A stretch of 64,000 bases of DNA, from the NCBI GenBank assembly GCA_905221545.1, contig CAJNDO010000002.1:158721-222720 (forward strand), read 5' to 3'. Shown in pieces: positions 50,948 through 61,185 of the stretch. Made by a program: the position numbers and the translations under genes. The notes beneath the pieces were generated by a model. It did no database searches. It saw nothing but the letters and a program-made list of their open reading frames with translations, and was not told the DNA's origin. Positions within the stretch are counted from its first letter, which is position 1. Every line of letters begins with the position of its first letter. Source of the DNA: a bacterium. GTDB lineage: Bacteria; Bacillota; Bacilli; Lactobacillales; Streptococcaceae.

Positions 50948-52042
50948 ATGAGCAAGGAATTACACATTAACACAATTTTGGCCCAGGCGGGTATCAAATC
51001 AGACGAAGCGACAGGAGCTTTGGTAACACCGCTACATTTTTCAACGACCTATCAGCACCCAGAGTTTGGTAAGTCTACTGGTTTTGACTATACGCGTACC
51101 AAAAACCCAACTCGCAGTAAGGCTGAGGAGGTCTTGGCGGCTATCGAATCAGCAGATTATGCCCTAGCTACTAGCTCAGGTATGTCAGCTATTGTATTGG
51201 CCTTTAGCGTCTTTCCCGTAGGAAGTAAGGTTTTGGCTGTCCGTGACCTTTACGGTGGTTCTTTCCGCTGGTTCAACCAAGTGGAGCAGGAAGGTCGATT
51301 CCATTTTACCTATGCCAATACAGAAGAAGAGCTGATTGCTGAGTTAGAAAAGGACGTGGATGTTCTCTATATCGAAACGCCAACCAATCCTTTGATGTTG
51401 GAATTTGATATTGAGAAACTAGCAAAATTGGCTCATGCTAAGGGTGCCAAAGTGGTGGTGGACAATACCTTCTACAGCCCTATCTACCAACGTCCGATTG
51501 AAGATGGGGCAGATATCGTTCTGCATTCAGCAACCAAGTATCTGGCAGGGCACAATGATGTCTTGGCTGGAGTGGTTGTGACCAATAGTTTAGAACTATA
51601 CGAGAAACTTTTCTATAATCTCAATACAACAGGGGCAGTCTTGTCTCCATTTGACAGCTATCAATTGATTCGTGGTCTCAAGACCTTGTCTCTTCGTATG
51701 GAGCGCTCAACTGCCAATGCCCAAGAAGTGGTTGCCTTTTTGAAGGATTCTCCAGCAGTTAAGGAAGTTCTCTACACTGGTCGTGGAGGCATGATTTCCT
51801 TTAAGGTAGCGGATGAAACACGCATTCCTCATATTTTGAACAGTCTCAAGGTCTTCTCCTTTGCGGAAAGTTTAGGTGGGGTGGAAAGTCTTATCACTTA
51901 TCCAACAACTCAAACCCACGCTGATATTCCAGCAGAAGTACGCCATTCTTATGGTTTGACAGATGACCTCTTGCGCTTGTCAATTGGGATTGAAGATGCT
52001 AGAGATTTGATTGCAGATTTGCGCCAAGCCTTGGAAGGATAA
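50948..52042 (+). CDS. Trans-sulfuration PLP enzyme (cystathionine gamma-synthase/beta-lyase type)
   Basis: The 364-aa protein is in the Cys/Met metabolism PLP family that makes or cleaves cystathionine. The PLP lysine is Lys197 in SATKYLAGHND. Y-x-R-x-x-NPT near residue 54 and the ETPTNP loop near 140 are family markers. Sequence alone does not separate synthase, beta-lyase and gamma-lyase activity. The next gene, a MalY/PatB C-S lyase, starts 7 bases later, so the pair probably interconverts cysteine, homocysteine and methionine. Confidence 0.87.
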   Translation: MSKELHINTILAQAGIKSDEATGALVTPLHFSTTYQHPEFGKSTGFDYTRTKNPTRSKAEEVLAAIESADYALATSSGMSAIVLAFSVFPVGSKVLAVRDLYGGSFRWFNQVEQEGRFHFTYANTEEELIAELEKDVDVLYIETPTNPLMLEFDIEKLAKLAHAKGAKVVVDNTFYSPIYQRPIEDGADIVLHSATKYLAGHNDVLAGVVVTNSLELYEKLFYNLNTTGAVLSPFDSYQLIRGLKTLSLRMERSTANAQEVVAFLKDSPAVKEVLYTGRGGMISFKVADETRIPHILNSLKVFSFAESLGGVESLITYPTTQTHADIPAEVRHSYGLTDDLLRLSIGIEDARDLIADLRQALEG

Positions 52043-52049
52043 GACAAAG

Positions 52050-53216
52050 ATGGGAAAATATGATTTTACAAGCCTGCCTAATCGTTTAGGGCATCATACC
52101 TATAAATGGAAAGAAGCAGAAACGGATAGCGAAGTCCTACCAGCTTGGATAGCAGACATGGACTTTGTGGTTTTGCCTGAAATCCGCCAAGCCGTGCAGA
52201 CTTACGCAGACCAACTGGTTTATGGCTATACCTATGCCAGTGATGATTTAATTAAGGAAGTTCAAAAGTGGGAAGCTACACAACACGGTTACCACTTTGA
52301 CAAAGAGGCCCTTGTCTTTATTGAGGGTGTAGTACCAGCTATTTCAACAGCTATTCAAGCCTTTACAAAAGAAGGCGAAGCAGTTCTGATTAACACCCCT
52401 GTCTATCCGCCTTTTGCTCGCAGTGTCAAGTTAAATAACCGCAGGTTGATTACTAATTCTTTGGTGGAAAAGGATGGTCTGTTTGAGATTGACTTTGAGA
52501 AGTTGGAGAAGGATTTGGTAGAAGAGGATGTCAAACTCTATATCCTTTGTAACCCACACAATCCTGGTGGACGTGTTTGGGAAAAAGAAGTGTTGGAGAA
52601 GATTGGCCAACTCTGTCAAAAACACGGTGTTTTCTTGGTTTCTGATGAGATTCACCAAGATTTGGCCCTTTTTGGTCACAAGCATCATTCTTTCAATACC
52701 ATCAATCCTGACTTTAAAGAATTTGCGATTGTCTTGACTAGTGCCACTAAAACCTTTAACATTGCTGGGACAAAAAATTCCTATGCAGTGATTGAAAATC
52801 CTAAGTTGAGAGCGGCTTACCAGAAACGCCAGTTGGCTAATAATCAGCATGAAATTTCAGGTCTGGGTTATTTGGCGACAGAAGCTGCTTATCGCTATGG
52901 GAAGGATTGGTTAGAGGAACTCAAGCAAGTCTTTGAAGATCATATTAATTATGTGGTCGATTTATTTGGCAAAGAAACTAAAATCAAGGTTATGAAACCT
53001 CAGGGAACCTACTTGATTTGGCTTGATTTTTCAGCCTATGACCTGACTGATGAAAGATTGCAAGAGCTTTTGAGAAATGAAGCCAAGGTTATCCTCAACC
53101 GTGGTTTGGATTTTGGGGAGGAAGGAAGTCTCCATGCCCGCCTCAATGTAGCCATGCCTAAATCTCTGTTGCAAGAAGTCTGTCAGCGAATTGTGACGAC
53201 TTTTGCCCAACGTTAA
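52050..53216 (+). CDS. patB: MalY/PatB family C-S lyase (cystathionine beta-lyase)
   Basis: The 388-aa aminotransferase-fold enzyme cleaves C-S bonds of cystathionine or cysteine, releasing ammonia, pyruvate and a thiol; in oral streptococci such enzymes make H2S. WIADMDF near residue 32 is the MalY/PatB opening, NPHNPGGRVW (about 169) binds the cofactor, and Lys234 in SATKTFNIAG is the PLP lysine. The start is ATG 52050 behind GGAAGG; the frame is open upstream inside the preceding gene. Confidence 0.88.
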   Translation: MGKYDFTSLPNRLGHHTYKWKEAETDSEVLPAWIADMDFVVLPEIRQAVQTYADQLVYGYTYASDDLIKEVQKWEATQHGYHFDKEALVFIEGVVPAISTAIQAFTKEGEAVLINTPVYPPFARSVKLNNRRLITNSLVEKDGLFEIDFEKLEKDLVEEDVKLYILCNPHNPGGRVWEKEVLEKIGQLCQKHGVFLVSDEIHQDLALFGHKHHSFNTINPDFKEFAIVLTSATKTFNIAGTKNSYAVIENPKLRAAYQKRQLANNQHEISGLGYLATEAAYRYGKDWLEELKQVFEDHINYVVDLFGKETKIKVMKPQGTYLIWLDFSAYDLTDERLQELLRNEAKVILNRGLDFGEEGSLHARLNVAMPKSLLQEVCQRIVTTFAQR

Positions 53217-53222
53217 GAATCC

Positions 53223-53260
53223 AGCCTTCTAGGAGAAAAGTATCTCTAGAAGGCTATTTT
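53223..53260 (+). terminator. patB terminator
   Basis: AGCCTTCTAG pairs exactly with CTAGAAGGCT (53246-53255), then ATTTT. Confidence 0.8.
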
Positions 53261-53274
53261 CATAGGGGAAAATA

Positions 53275-53283
53275 TGGTATAAT
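53275..53283 (+). promoter_or_regulatory. Extended -10 promoter of the SNF2 gene
   Basis: TGGTATAAT, 26 bases before the ATG. Confidence 0.7.
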
Positions 53284-53308
53284 AAAAAGATAAGGTAAAG
53301 GTAAAAAT

Positions 53309-56300
53309 ATGGCTAAATTGATTCCGGGGAAGGTCCGTATCGAAGGCGTTGCCCTTTATGAAACTGGTAAGGTTGACATCATCAAGGAAAAGAACAATCG
53401 GCTCTATGCTCGCGTTGCAGAAGAAGAACTGCGCTATAGTTTAGAGGATGATTTGGTTTTTTGTGCTTGCGATTTTTTCCAAAAGAGGGGCTACTGTGTG
53501 CATTTGGCAGCGCTGGAGCATTTTTTGAAAAATGATGAGCGTGGTCAGGAAATCTTGCAGAGTCTGGAAGAAGGTCATGAAGAAAAAGAGGCCGTTGAAA
53601 CCAAGGTGACCTTGGGTGGCAAATTTTTGGACCGAATCCTGTCTCCAAAATCAGAACGCGCCTATGAATTATCGGCTGTGGGGCAGGTGGAAGCAGGAAC
53701 CAATTATATCTTGTGGACCCTGAGAATTGGCCAAATCAATAGCCAAAAATACTATGTCATTCGAGACATTCCACTCTTTTTAAGGATTGTCGAGCAGAGA
53801 AAGTCTTATATGATTGGCAAGATTTATGAGGAGTCCTTGTCTTGGGAAGCCTTTGATGAGGCCAGCCAAGAACTTCTGACTTTCTTGCGGGGACTGATGG
53901 AGGAAGGACAGGCTCCAGACCTCTTTTTCCAAAACCAAGGTCGGCACCTCTTTTTTCCTCTGACCTTTTTTGAGCAGGGTGTGAATTTACTGATGGCCTT
54001 ACCCCATTTTCAATTTGACCACCAAGTGAATAGCTACCAGAATCTACTTTTTCAGGATATGCATGCTGATGCCAATCTCTTTGCCTTTACAGTAACAGAA
54101 TACTCGGATTATTTTGAAATGGAAATCAGTGAAAGTCTGAGAGTCAATGTCTTTTATCAGGGAGCTGTGCTGTTTCATAAAGGACAGTTTTATTTTCTAA
54201 GAGACCAGCAGATGCGTCTTCTCAAGGAAATCAAAGCGCTGCCTTTGGATCAGCATGGAAAGAAATTCCTGCAATTTGATAGCAGTGACCGCGATAAGTT
54301 GGCTTCTTGTCTGACTCTTTTTAGCCAGATGGGGACAATCTCAGCTCCGGAACGCTTACAAATCAAATCGTTTTCTCCCTCTTTTTACTTTGACAGGGAA
54401 GAGGATAATCGGATTCGTTTAGAAATCCAGTTTGATTATGGGGATAGACAGGTATCTAGCCGACAAGAGCTAGAAGAATTGCCCTTTTCGAGTGATGCGG
54501 ACTTAGAAGAAAGAATTTTCCAAGTCTGTTTGGCAGCTGGTTTTGAAGCAGATTTTCAATCTTGGCGTCAAGCCTTAAAAGCTGAGTCTGTCTATCATTT
54601 CTTCCATGACATCATTCCAGTCTTTGAAAAACTCGGGAATGTTGACCTATCAGACAAGCTAGAAGAACTCTATAACCTAGCGAGCCCTCAAGTACAGATT
54701 GCTTCCAAGGGAGGTCTCTTGGAAATCCAGTTTGATTTTCAAGATATTGTCCAAGAGGAAATTGACCAAGCCATGCAGGCCTTGGTTGACAATCAAGATT
54801 TTTACATTGATTCGTCCAATCAAGTCTACTTTTTTGATGAAGAAACCAAGAAAATTCGCCAAAACTTACAGGAACTGGGGCAATTTGAACTAAAAGATGG
54901 CTCCTTACAGGCTCGGAAATCCTTGGCCTACAGTTTAGCTCATCTTTTTGAAGGGCGAGACCGTATTTCTTTCTCACAAGAATTCAAAAATCTGGCCCAC
55001 GACTTGACGCATCCAGAGGACTTCCCTCGACAAGCAACTCAGGTTCAGGCTGACTTGCGAGATTATCAGGAAAAGGGAATCGGCTGGCTGCAAATGCTCC
55101 ATCATTATGGTTTTGGTGGGATTTTGGCTGATGATATGGGATTGGGGAAAACCCTCCAGACCATTGCTTTTTTGACCAGCCAAGTGACAAAAGAAAGTCG
55201 AGTCTTGATTTTAGCTCCGTCAGGTTTGATCTACAACTGGGCAGATGAATTTCAAAAATTTGCCCCACAGTTGGATGTGGCTGTTGTTCATGGTTTGAAA
55301 GCTAGTCGTGAAGAGATTCTTGCTGAGAACCATCAAATCTATGTGACCAGCTATGCTACCTTCCGTCAGGACAGTGAACTTTATCAAGGAATGGCCTTTG
55401 ACTTCCTTTTCTTAGATGAGGCTCAGGTCATGAAAAATGCCCAGACCAAGATTGCCCAGACCTTGAGACAATTTGTGGTGCCGTCAGTCTTTGCCTTGTC
55501 AGGGACTCCTATTGAAAATCATCTGGGGGAGTTGTGGTCTATTTTCCAAATCGTCATGCCAGGACTTTTGCCAAGCAAGAAAGAATTTATGAAATTACCA
55601 GCCGAGCGCGTGGCTCAGTTTATCAAGCCTTTCGTCATGCGGCGTAAGAAAGAAGAAGTTTTGACTGAATTGCCAGACTTGATTGAAGTAGTTTATAAGA
55701 ATGAACTGGAAGACCAGCAAAAGGCTATTTACCTAGCCCAGCTGCAACAGATGCGAGACCGCCTGGCTCAAGTGTCAGATCAGGAATTCCAGCGAAGTCG
55801 GGTGGAAATCTTATCTGGTCTGATGCGCTTGCGCCAAATCTGTGATACGCCTGCCCTCTTTATGGAGGATTATCAGGGTGCCAGTGGTAAAATGGATAGT
55901 CTCCGAGATCTGCTGGTACAGGTGGCAGATGGTGGACACCGTGTCTTGATTTTCTCGCAGTTCAAGGGAATGTTGGAGAAAATTGAGCAAGAGCTGCCAG
56001 ACTTGGACTTGACATCTTTTAAAATTACGGGTTCAACCCCAGCCAAGGAAAGACAAGACATGACCAAGGCCTTTAACCAAGGGGAAAGAGATGCCTTTCT
56101 GATTTCCCTCAAGGCTGGTGGGGTCGGTCTGAACCTGACAGGCGCTGATACGGTTATCTTGGTTGACCTTTGGTGGAATCCTGCGGTGGAAGCGCAAGCC
56201 ATTGGTCGTGCCCATCGGATGGGACAGGAAGAAACGGTTGAGGTCTATCACTTGGTTACTAGGGGAACCATTGAAGAAAAAATTCAGGAACTCCAAGAAC

Positions 56301-56407
56301 AAAAGAAACATCTGGTGTCACAAGTATTGGACGGAACAGAGTCACGTGGTAGTCTGACCCTAGCAGAAATTAGAGAAATTTTGGGAATTTCTGAAGCCAG
56401 CACTTGA
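53309..56407 (+). CDS. SWIM zinc-finger SNF2-family ATPase
   Basis: This 1032-aa chromosomal Swi2/Snf2 protein of Firmicutes has an N-terminal SWIM zinc finger: Cys52, Cys54, Cys63 and His65. A beta-rich SNF2-associated region follows (about 130-560). The two RecA-like lobes come next: MGLGKT at 610-615 (Lys614), DEAQ at 703-706, GTPIENHLGELWSI, and the C-terminal HRMGQ motif near 970 followed by TIEEKI. Such proteins are double-stranded DNA translocases, with roles suspected in transcription or recombination but not settled for this group. It is transcribed alone and carries no phage-defence neighbour. Confidence 0.92.
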   Translation: MAKLIPGKVRIEGVALYETGKVDIIKEKNNRLYARVAEEELRYSLEDDLVFCACDFFQKRGYCVHLAALEHFLKNDERGQEILQSLEEGHEEKEAVETKVTLGGKFLDRILSPKSERAYELSAVGQVEAGTNYILWTLRIGQINSQKYYVIRDIPLFLRIVEQRKSYMIGKIYEESLSWEAFDEASQELLTFLRGLMEEGQAPDLFFQNQGRHLFFPLTFFEQGVNLLMALPHFQFDHQVNSYQNLLFQDMHADANLFAFTVTEYSDYFEMEISESLRVNVFYQGAVLFHKGQFYFLRDQQMRLLKEIKALPLDQHGKKFLQFDSSDRDKLASCLTLFSQMGTISAPERLQIKSFSPSFYFDREEDNRIRLEIQFDYGDRQVSSRQELEELPFSSDADLEERIFQVCLAAGFEADFQSWRQALKAESVYHFFHDIIPVFEKLGNVDLSDKLEELYNLASPQVQIASKGGLLEIQFDFQDIVQEEIDQAMQALVDNQDFYIDSSNQVYFFDEETKKIRQNLQELGQFELKDGSLQARKSLAYSLAHLFEGRDRISFSQEFKNLAHDLTHPEDFPRQATQVQADLRDYQEKGIGWLQMLHHYGFGGILADDMGLGKTLQTIAFLTSQVTKESRVLILAPSGLIYNWADEFQKFAPQLDVAVVHGLKASREEILAENHQIYVTSYATFRQDSELYQGMAFDFLFLDEAQVMKNAQTKIAQTLRQFVVPSVFALSGTPIENHLGELWSIFQIVMPGLLPSKKEFMKLPAERVAQFIKPFVMRRKKEEVLTELPDLIEVVYKNELEDQQKAIYLAQLQQMRDRLAQVSDQEFQRSRVEILSGLMRLRQICDTPALFMEDYQGASGKMDSLRDLLVQVADGGHRVLIFSQFKGMLEKIEQELPDLDLTSFKITGSTPAKERQDMTKAFNQGERDAFLISLKAGGVGLNLTGADTVILVDLWWNPAVEAQAIGRAHRMGQEETVEVYHLVTRGTIEEKIQELQEQKKHLVSQVLDGTESRGSLTLAEIREILGISEAST

Positions 56408-56431
56408 AAAATCAAGACAATACGCTATAAT
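56404..56431 (+). promoter_or_regulatory. Promoter of the murC operon
   Basis: TTGAAA (overlapping the SNF2 stop codon) and TATAAT with a 16-base spacer. Confidence 0.75.
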
Positions 56432-56454
56432 GAAGTGTTGAAAGGAAATAGAAA

Positions 56455-57072
56455 ATGAGAGAAGAACGATTTCCATTGGTGTCAGATGATGAGGTCATGC
56501 TGACTGAGATGCCAGTCATGGACTTGTATGATGAATCTGATCTGATCAGTAATATCAAGGGTGAATATCGAGATAAAAATTATTTAGAATGGGCTCCTAT
56601 TACTGAAGAAAAAACAGTCAAACCGATTGAAAAGCAAGTAGAGAAACCTAAAAAGGCTCCGTTAGGAGTTAAAAAAGAAGGAAAGAGCTATGCGGAGGTG
56701 GCTCGTGAAGAAGCGCGTGCAGACTTGAAAAAGAAACGCTCTGCTAACTATCTAACTCAGGATTTCAGCCGTGCGAGACGTCATTCTCAATCTGGCCTCG
56801 TTAGAAAGGGCAATCAACCGACAGCGCCTTTCCAAAAGGAAAATCCTGGTGAATTGGTGAAATATAGCCAAAAATTGACCCAGTCTCATTATATCTTGGC
56901 GGAAGAAGTCAATTCTATCCCTACCAAGAATGAAGAAGTGTCAGCACCTACTCCAAAGAAAAACAACTATGATTTTCTGAAAAAGAGCCAAATCTACAAT
57001 AAAAAAAGTAAACAAACAGAACAAGAACGTCAGGTTGCCCAAGAGTTGAATCTGACAAGAATTACAGAATAG
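56455..57072 (+). CDS. Conserved streptococcal hypothetical protein upstream of murC
   Basis: I do not recognise a family for this 205-aa protein. It is strongly charged (Lys/Glu-rich), lacks membrane segments and is probably largely disordered. An acidic N-terminal part ([20 protein letters not shown]) is followed by a Lys/Pro/Glu stretch, an Ala/Glu helix ([20 protein letters not shown]) and a basic C-terminal half. It starts behind AAAGGAAA and ends 10 bases before murC, so it is co-transcribed with wall synthesis genes. A scaffolding role in wall synthesis would be a guess. Confidence 0.75.
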   Translation: MREERFPLVSDDEVMLTEMPVMDLYDESDLISNIKGEYRDKNYLEWAPITEEKTVKPIEKQVEKPKKAPLGVKKEGKSYAEVAREEARADLKKKRSANYLTQDFSRARRHSQSGLVRKGNQPTAPFQKENPGELVKYSQKLTQSHYILAEEVNSIPTKNEEVSAPTPKKNNYDFLKKSQIYNKKSKQTEQERQVAQELNLTRITE

Positions 57073-57082
57073 GGGAGAAATC

Positions 57083-58417
57083 ATGCCAAAGACATATCAT
57101 TTTATCGGAATTAAGGGATCAGGTATGAGTGCCTTGGCCTTGATGTTGCACCAAATGGGGCACAAGGTTCAAGGGTCAGATGTTGAAAAATACTACTTTA
57201 CTCAACGCGGTCTTGAGCAGGCAGGGATTACTATTCTTCCTTTTGATGAAAAGAATCTAGATGGAGATATGGAAATTATTGCTGGAAATGCCTTCCGCCC
57301 AGATAACAACGTTGAAATTGCCTATGCGGACAAAAATGGCATCAGCTACAAACGTTACCATGAGTTCCTAGGTAGCTTTATGCGTGACTTTGTCAGCATG
57401 GGGGTAGCAGGTGCGCACGGAAAAACTTCAACGACAGGTATGTTGTCTCACGTTTTGTCTCACATCACGGACACCAGCTTCTTGATTGGAGATGGGACAG
57501 GTCGTGGTTCAGCCAATGCCAAATATTTTGTCTTTGAATCTGACGAATATGAGCGTCATTTTATGCCTTACCACCCAGAATACTCTATCATCACCAATAT
57601 TGACTTTGACCATCCAGACTACTTCACAAGTCTAGAGGATGTTTTCAATGCCTTTAACGACTATGCTAAACAAATTACCAAGGGGCTTTTTGTCTACGGT
57701 GAAGATGCTGAATTGCGTAAAATTACGTCTGATGCACCAATCTACTATTATGGCTTTGAAGCTGAGGGCAATGACTTTGTAGCTAGCGATCTTCTTCGTT
57801 CTACAACTGGTTCAACCTTCACCGTTCACTTCCGTGGACAAGAGTTGGGACAATTCCACATCCCAACCTTTGGTCGTCACAATATCATGAATGCGACAGC
57901 TGTCATCGGATTGCTTTACACAGCAGGCTTTGATTTGAACTTAGTGCGTGAACACCTGAAAACATTTGCCGGTGTTAAGCGTCGTTTCACTGAGAAAATT
58001 GTCAATGATACGGTGATTATTGATGACTTTGCCCACCATCCAACAGAAATCATTGCGACCTTGGATGCGGCTCGTCAGAAATACCCAAGCAAGGAAATTG
58101 TTGCAGTCTTCCAACCGCATACTTTTACAAGAACAATCGCTTTGTTGGACGAATTTGCTCACGCTTTGAACCAAGCGGATGCTGTTTACCTAGCGCAAAT
58201 TTATGGGTCAGCTCGTGAAGTAGATCATGGTGATGTTAAAGTAGAAGACCTAGCCAAAAAAATCAACAAAAAACACCAAGTGATCACTGTTGAAAATGTT
58301 TCTCCACTCCTTGATCATGACAATGCTGTCTATGTCTTTATGGGAGCAGGAGACATCCAAACCTATGAATACTCATTTGAGCGTCTCTTGTCTAACTTGA
58401 CAAGCAATGTTCAATAG
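57083..58417 (+). CDS. murC: UDP-N-acetylmuramate-L-alanine ligase
   Basis: MurC adds the first stem-peptide residue, L-alanine, to UDP-MurNAc. The 444-aa Mur ligase has the N-terminal [14 protein letters not shown]-binding loop (about residues 8-18), the ATP loop GAHGKT at 110-115, and [10 protein letters not shown] in the C-terminal half (near 313). It has standard family length. GGGGAG precedes the ATG. It shares an operon with the preceding hypothetical gene and at least the next acetyltransferase. Confidence 0.96.
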   Translation: MPKTYHFIGIKGSGMSALALMLHQMGHKVQGSDVEKYYFTQRGLEQAGITILPFDEKNLDGDMEIIAGNAFRPDNNVEIAYADKNGISYKRYHEFLGSFMRDFVSMGVAGAHGKTSTTGMLSHVLSHITDTSFLIGDGTGRGSANAKYFVFESDEYERHFMPYHPEYSIITNIDFDHPDYFTSLEDVFNAFNDYAKQITKGLFVYGEDAELRKITSDAPIYYYGFEAEGNDFVASDLLRSTTGSTFTVHFRGQELGQFHIPTFGRHNIMNATAVIGLLYTAGFDLNLVREHLKTFAGVKRRFTEKIVNDTVIIDDFAHHPTEIIATLDAARQKYPSKEIVAVFQPHTFTRTIALLDEFAHALNQADAVYLAQIYGSAREVDHGDVKVEDLAKKINKKHQVITVENVSPLLDHDNAVYVFMGAGDIQTYEYSFERLLSNLTSNVQ

Positions 58418-58426
58418 GATGTTCCC

Positions 58427-58888
58427 ATGGAAATTCCAATTAAAATCATTCAGGCAAGTAAGTCTGATTTGGCTGAGATAGAGGCAATTCAAACTTCGTC
58501 TTTTCCAGCTGAACAGCAGCAACCTTCCCATATTTTAGAAGAAAGTATCCGTAAGTGTGCGGATACCTTTCTTCTAGCTAGGGATGAAAATCAAATTTTA
58601 GGTTATGTTCTAGGCGGTCCACAGCAACACAATCCGCAATGTCTAAAAATACATTCTTTAGTTATCGAGGCTGACCATCAGAGACAGGGCTTGGGAACGC
58701 TTCTCATTGCAGCCTTGAAAGAGGTGGCAGTTGAGCTGGATTACAAAGGGATTCGTTTGGAGAGTCCTGATGAGCTGCTTTCCTATTTTGAAATGAACGG
58801 TTTTATTGATGAAGAAACTTCCCTTTATGCAACTAGCCAGGGTTATAGTATGATTTGGTTTAATCCCTTTTATCTGGAGGCACAATGA
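58427..58888 (+). CDS. GNAT family N-acetyltransferase
   Basis: The 153-aa acetyl-CoA-dependent protein has the motif HQRQGLGTLLIAALKE (acetyl-CoA loop R-Q-G-L-G, near residue 85), a preceding IHSLVIEADH strand and a YFEMNGF turn near 125. It lies nine bases after murC and overlaps the next GNAT gene by 4 bases. The overall layout is close to that of the second enzyme, so they probably arose by duplication. The substrate is unknown. Confidence 0.85.
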   Translation: MEIPIKIIQASKSDLAEIEAIQTSSFPAEQQQPSHILEESIRKCADTFLLARDENQILGYVLGGPQQHNPQCLKIHSLVIEADHQRQGLGTLLIAALKEVAVELDYKGIRLESPDELLSYFEMNGFIDEETSLYATSQGYSMIWFNPFYLEAQ

Positions 58889-59379
58889 AAATCAGACAAG
58901 CAAGATTAGAAGATTTGGATCGGATTGTTGAACTTGAACTTGAAAATTTTTCGGTCGAAGAAGCCATTCCTCGATCTGTCTTTGAGGCACATTTGCGAGA
59001 AATACAGACCTCTTTTCTGGTTGCAGAAAAAGAGGGCAGAATCATGGGTTATATAGAAGGGCCAGTTGGCCCCCACCGCTATCTGCAAGACCAGTCTTTT
59101 ACAGAAGAAATAAAAGACCATAGTCATGAGCCTGGTGGCTATATCTCTGTGACCTGCCTCTCCATTGCTAAAGAAGCACAGGGACTCGGACTGGGTCAGA
59201 AATTGCTAACAGCCTTGAAAGAACTGGCTCTTGAAGATGGAAGAGAAGGCATTAATCTAACCTGTCATGACTATCTCATTGCCTACTATGAAAAACACGG
59301 ATTTGTCAACGAAGGCCTGTCCCAGTCAACCTTTGCAGGGGAAACCTGGTATGATATGGTCTGGGAAACGAAAAAATAA
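58885..59379 (+). CDS. GNAT family N-acetyltransferase
   Basis: This 164-aa protein is the second of the tandem acetyltransferases. KIRQARLEDLDRIVELE opens the fold, and the acetyl-CoA loop is AQGLGLGQKLL (near residue 95) after ISVTCLSI. AYYEKHGFVNEG closes the fold. The ATG overlaps the stop of the first GNAT gene (ATGA). The overall layout resembles arylalkylamine-type acetyltransferases, but no substrate can be assigned. Confidence 0.85.
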   Translation: MKIRQARLEDLDRIVELELENFSVEEAIPRSVFEAHLREIQTSFLVAEKEGRIMGYIEGPVGPHRYLQDQSFTEEIKDHSHEPGGYISVTCLSIAKEAQGLGLGQKLLTALKELALEDGREGINLTCHDYLIAYYEKHGFVNEGLSQSTFAGETWYDMVWETKK

Positions 59380-59399
59380 GCTAGGAAAAGTATCATAGG

Positions 59400-59428
59400 T
59401 TGCTTTTCTTGGACTTTTAAGATATAAT
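59400..59428 (+). promoter_or_regulatory. mltG promoter
   Basis: TTGCTT and TATAAT with a 17-base spacer, 31 bases before the TTG start. Confidence 0.65.
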
Positions 59429-59459
59429 ATTATGGATTGTCAACAAGGAGGAAAAACTT

Positions 59460-61124
59460 TTGAGTGAAAAGTCAAGAGAAGAAGAGAAATTAAGCTTTAA
59501 AGAGCAGATTCTGAGAGATTTAGAAAAAGTAAAACGCTATGATGAAGTTCTGAAAGAAGATGAGGCAGTAGTTCCTACTCCTGCAAATGAACCTTCAGCT
59601 GAAGAACTCATGGCTGATTCCTTGTCAACGGTAGAGGAGATTATGAGAAATGCTCCTGCTGCGCCTACTCACCCAAGTCAAGATTTACCAACTTCTCCAG
59701 CAGATGAGATTCAAAGAGAAACTCCTGCTGTCCCAACTCATCCAAGTCAAGATGTACCTTCTTCTCCAGCAGAAGAAAGTGGATCAAGACCAGGACCAGG
59801 TCCTGTTAGACCTCACAAAGTTGAAAGAGAATATAATGAAACCCCAACAAGGGTAGCTGTTTCCTATAAGACGGCAGAGAAAAAAGAAGAACAAGCACGT
59901 CCAGAAACACCGACGCCCGCTAAAGAAACTGTGGATATCATCAGCGATACACCACGTCGTAGCCGTAGAGAAGGAGCGAAACCCGTTAAGCCTAAGAAAG
60001 AGAAAAAATCTGGCTTCAAGGCCTTCTTCATTTCTCTACTGATTTTCCTTGCCTTGATTTCGGCAGGTGGTTACTTCGGTTATCAGTATGTTCAGTCATC
60101 TTTACAGCCTGTTGATGCTGATTCTAAGCAATATGTAACGGTTCAAATCCCAGAAGGGGCTAATGTTCAAGAAATCGGTAAGACACTTGAAGATGCCGGC
60201 TTGATTAAACACGGTTTAGTTTTTGGCTTGTATGCTAAGTACAAAAATTATACTGATTTGAAATCAGGTTACTATAATTTGCAAAAGAGCATGAGTACAG
60301 AAGATATTATCCACGAACTACAAAAAGGTGGAACAGCTGAAGCTCAAGAACCTGTCCTTGCGACTTTGACAATTCCAGAAGGTTATACGATTGATCAAAT
60401 GGCACAAGCGGTAGGTCAATTGCAAGGTGACTTCAAAGAGCCTTTGACAGCGGATGCTTTCCTAGCAAAAGTTCAAGATGATAGCTTTATCAGCCAAGAA
60501 GTTGCTAAATATCCTAGTCTACTTGAAAGCTTGCCTACAAAGGAAAGTGGAGTTCGTTATCGTTTAGAAGGATTCCTTTTCCCAGCTACTTACTCTATCA
60601 AAGAAAGCACAACTATTGAAAGCTTGATTGATGAGATGTTGGCAGCTATGGACAAGACTTTGGCACCTCATTACAGTACGATTAAGTCTAAGAATTTGAC
60701 GGTCAATGAATTGCTGACCATTGCTTCACTCGTAGAAAAAGAAGGAGCTAAGACTGACGATCGTAAGTTGATTGCAGGTGTGTTCTACAATCGCTTGAAT
60801 CTTGGTATGCCACTTCAAAGCAATATTGCCATCTTGTATGCCCAAGGCAAACTTGGTCAGAAGATTAGTCTTGCCGACGATGCTGGAATCGATACATCGA
60901 TTGATTCACCATACAATGTTTACACAAATCTAGGCCTCATGCCTGGTCCAGTAGATAGTCCAAGCTTGGATGCTATCGAGTCAAGTATCAATCAGACTAA
61001 GAGTGAGAACCTTTACTTTGTTGCAGATGTGACAGATGGTAAGGTCTACTATGCTAGCAATAAAGAAGAACATGATCGGAATGTTGCTGAACATGTCAAC
61101 AGTAAATTAAACCAAACAAACTAA
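59460..61124 (+). CDS. mltG: Endolytic murein transglycosylase MltG
   Basis: MltG cuts nascent glycan strands and in pneumococcus works with the peripheral wall-synthesis machinery. The 554-aa protein has a long cytoplasmic N-terminus (about 1-185) with two tandem Pro-rich units (APTHPSQDLPTSPADE, then VPTHPSQDVPSSPAEE), one membrane helix (about 188-208) and a YceG domain (about 225-550). The catalytic region has Glu426-Lys-Glu428 in SLVEKEGAK, then NRLNLGMPLQSN. The start is TTG, supported by AAGGAGG eight bases upstream; the first in-frame ATG falls about 50 codons in. Confidence 0.94.
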   Translation: MSEKSREEEKLSFKEQILRDLEKVKRYDEVLKEDEAVVPTPANEPSAEELMADSLSTVEEIMRNAPAAPTHPSQDLPTSPADEIQRETPAVPTHPSQDVPSSPAEESGSRPGPGPVRPHKVEREYNETPTRVAVSYKTAEKKEEQARPETPTPAKETVDIISDTPRRSRREGAKPVKPKKEKKSGFKAFFISLLIFLALISAGGYFGYQYVQSSLQPVDADSKQYVTVQIPEGANVQEIGKTLEDAGLIKHGLVFGLYAKYKNYTDLKSGYYNLQKSMSTEDIIHELQKGGTAEAQEPVLATLTIPEGYTIDQMAQAVGQLQGDFKEPLTADAFLAKVQDDSFISQEVAKYPSLLESLPTKESGVRYRLEGFLFPATYSIKESTTIESLIDEMLAAMDKTLAPHYSTIKSKNLTVNELLTIASLVEKEGAKTDDRKLIAGVFYNRLNLGMPLQSNIAILYAQGKLGQKISLADDAGIDTSIDSPYNVYTNLGLMPGPVDSPSLDAIESSINQTKSENLYFVADVTDGKVYYASNKEEHDRNVAEHVNSKLNQTN

Positions 61125-61154
61125 AATTATGTGATGATTCACATAATTTTCTTT
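61123..61154 (+). terminator. mltG terminator or attenuator
   Basis: A perfect 12-bp stem (61123-61134 with 61139-61150) around TGAT, ending in T residues. The left arm includes the last base pairs of the mltG stop codon. greA starts 32 bases later with no separate clear promoter, so partial read-through is likely. Confidence 0.85.
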
Positions 61155-61185
61155 AGAAAATATCATCAGAAGAAAGTTGAGAAAA

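Noticed and set aside
53309..56407. SNF2 ATPase as part of a DISARM- or Dnd-like defence system
   Set aside because: No methylase, PLD or other defence partner flanks it; its SWIM-SNF2 layout and core location are those of the housekeeping Firmicutes protein.
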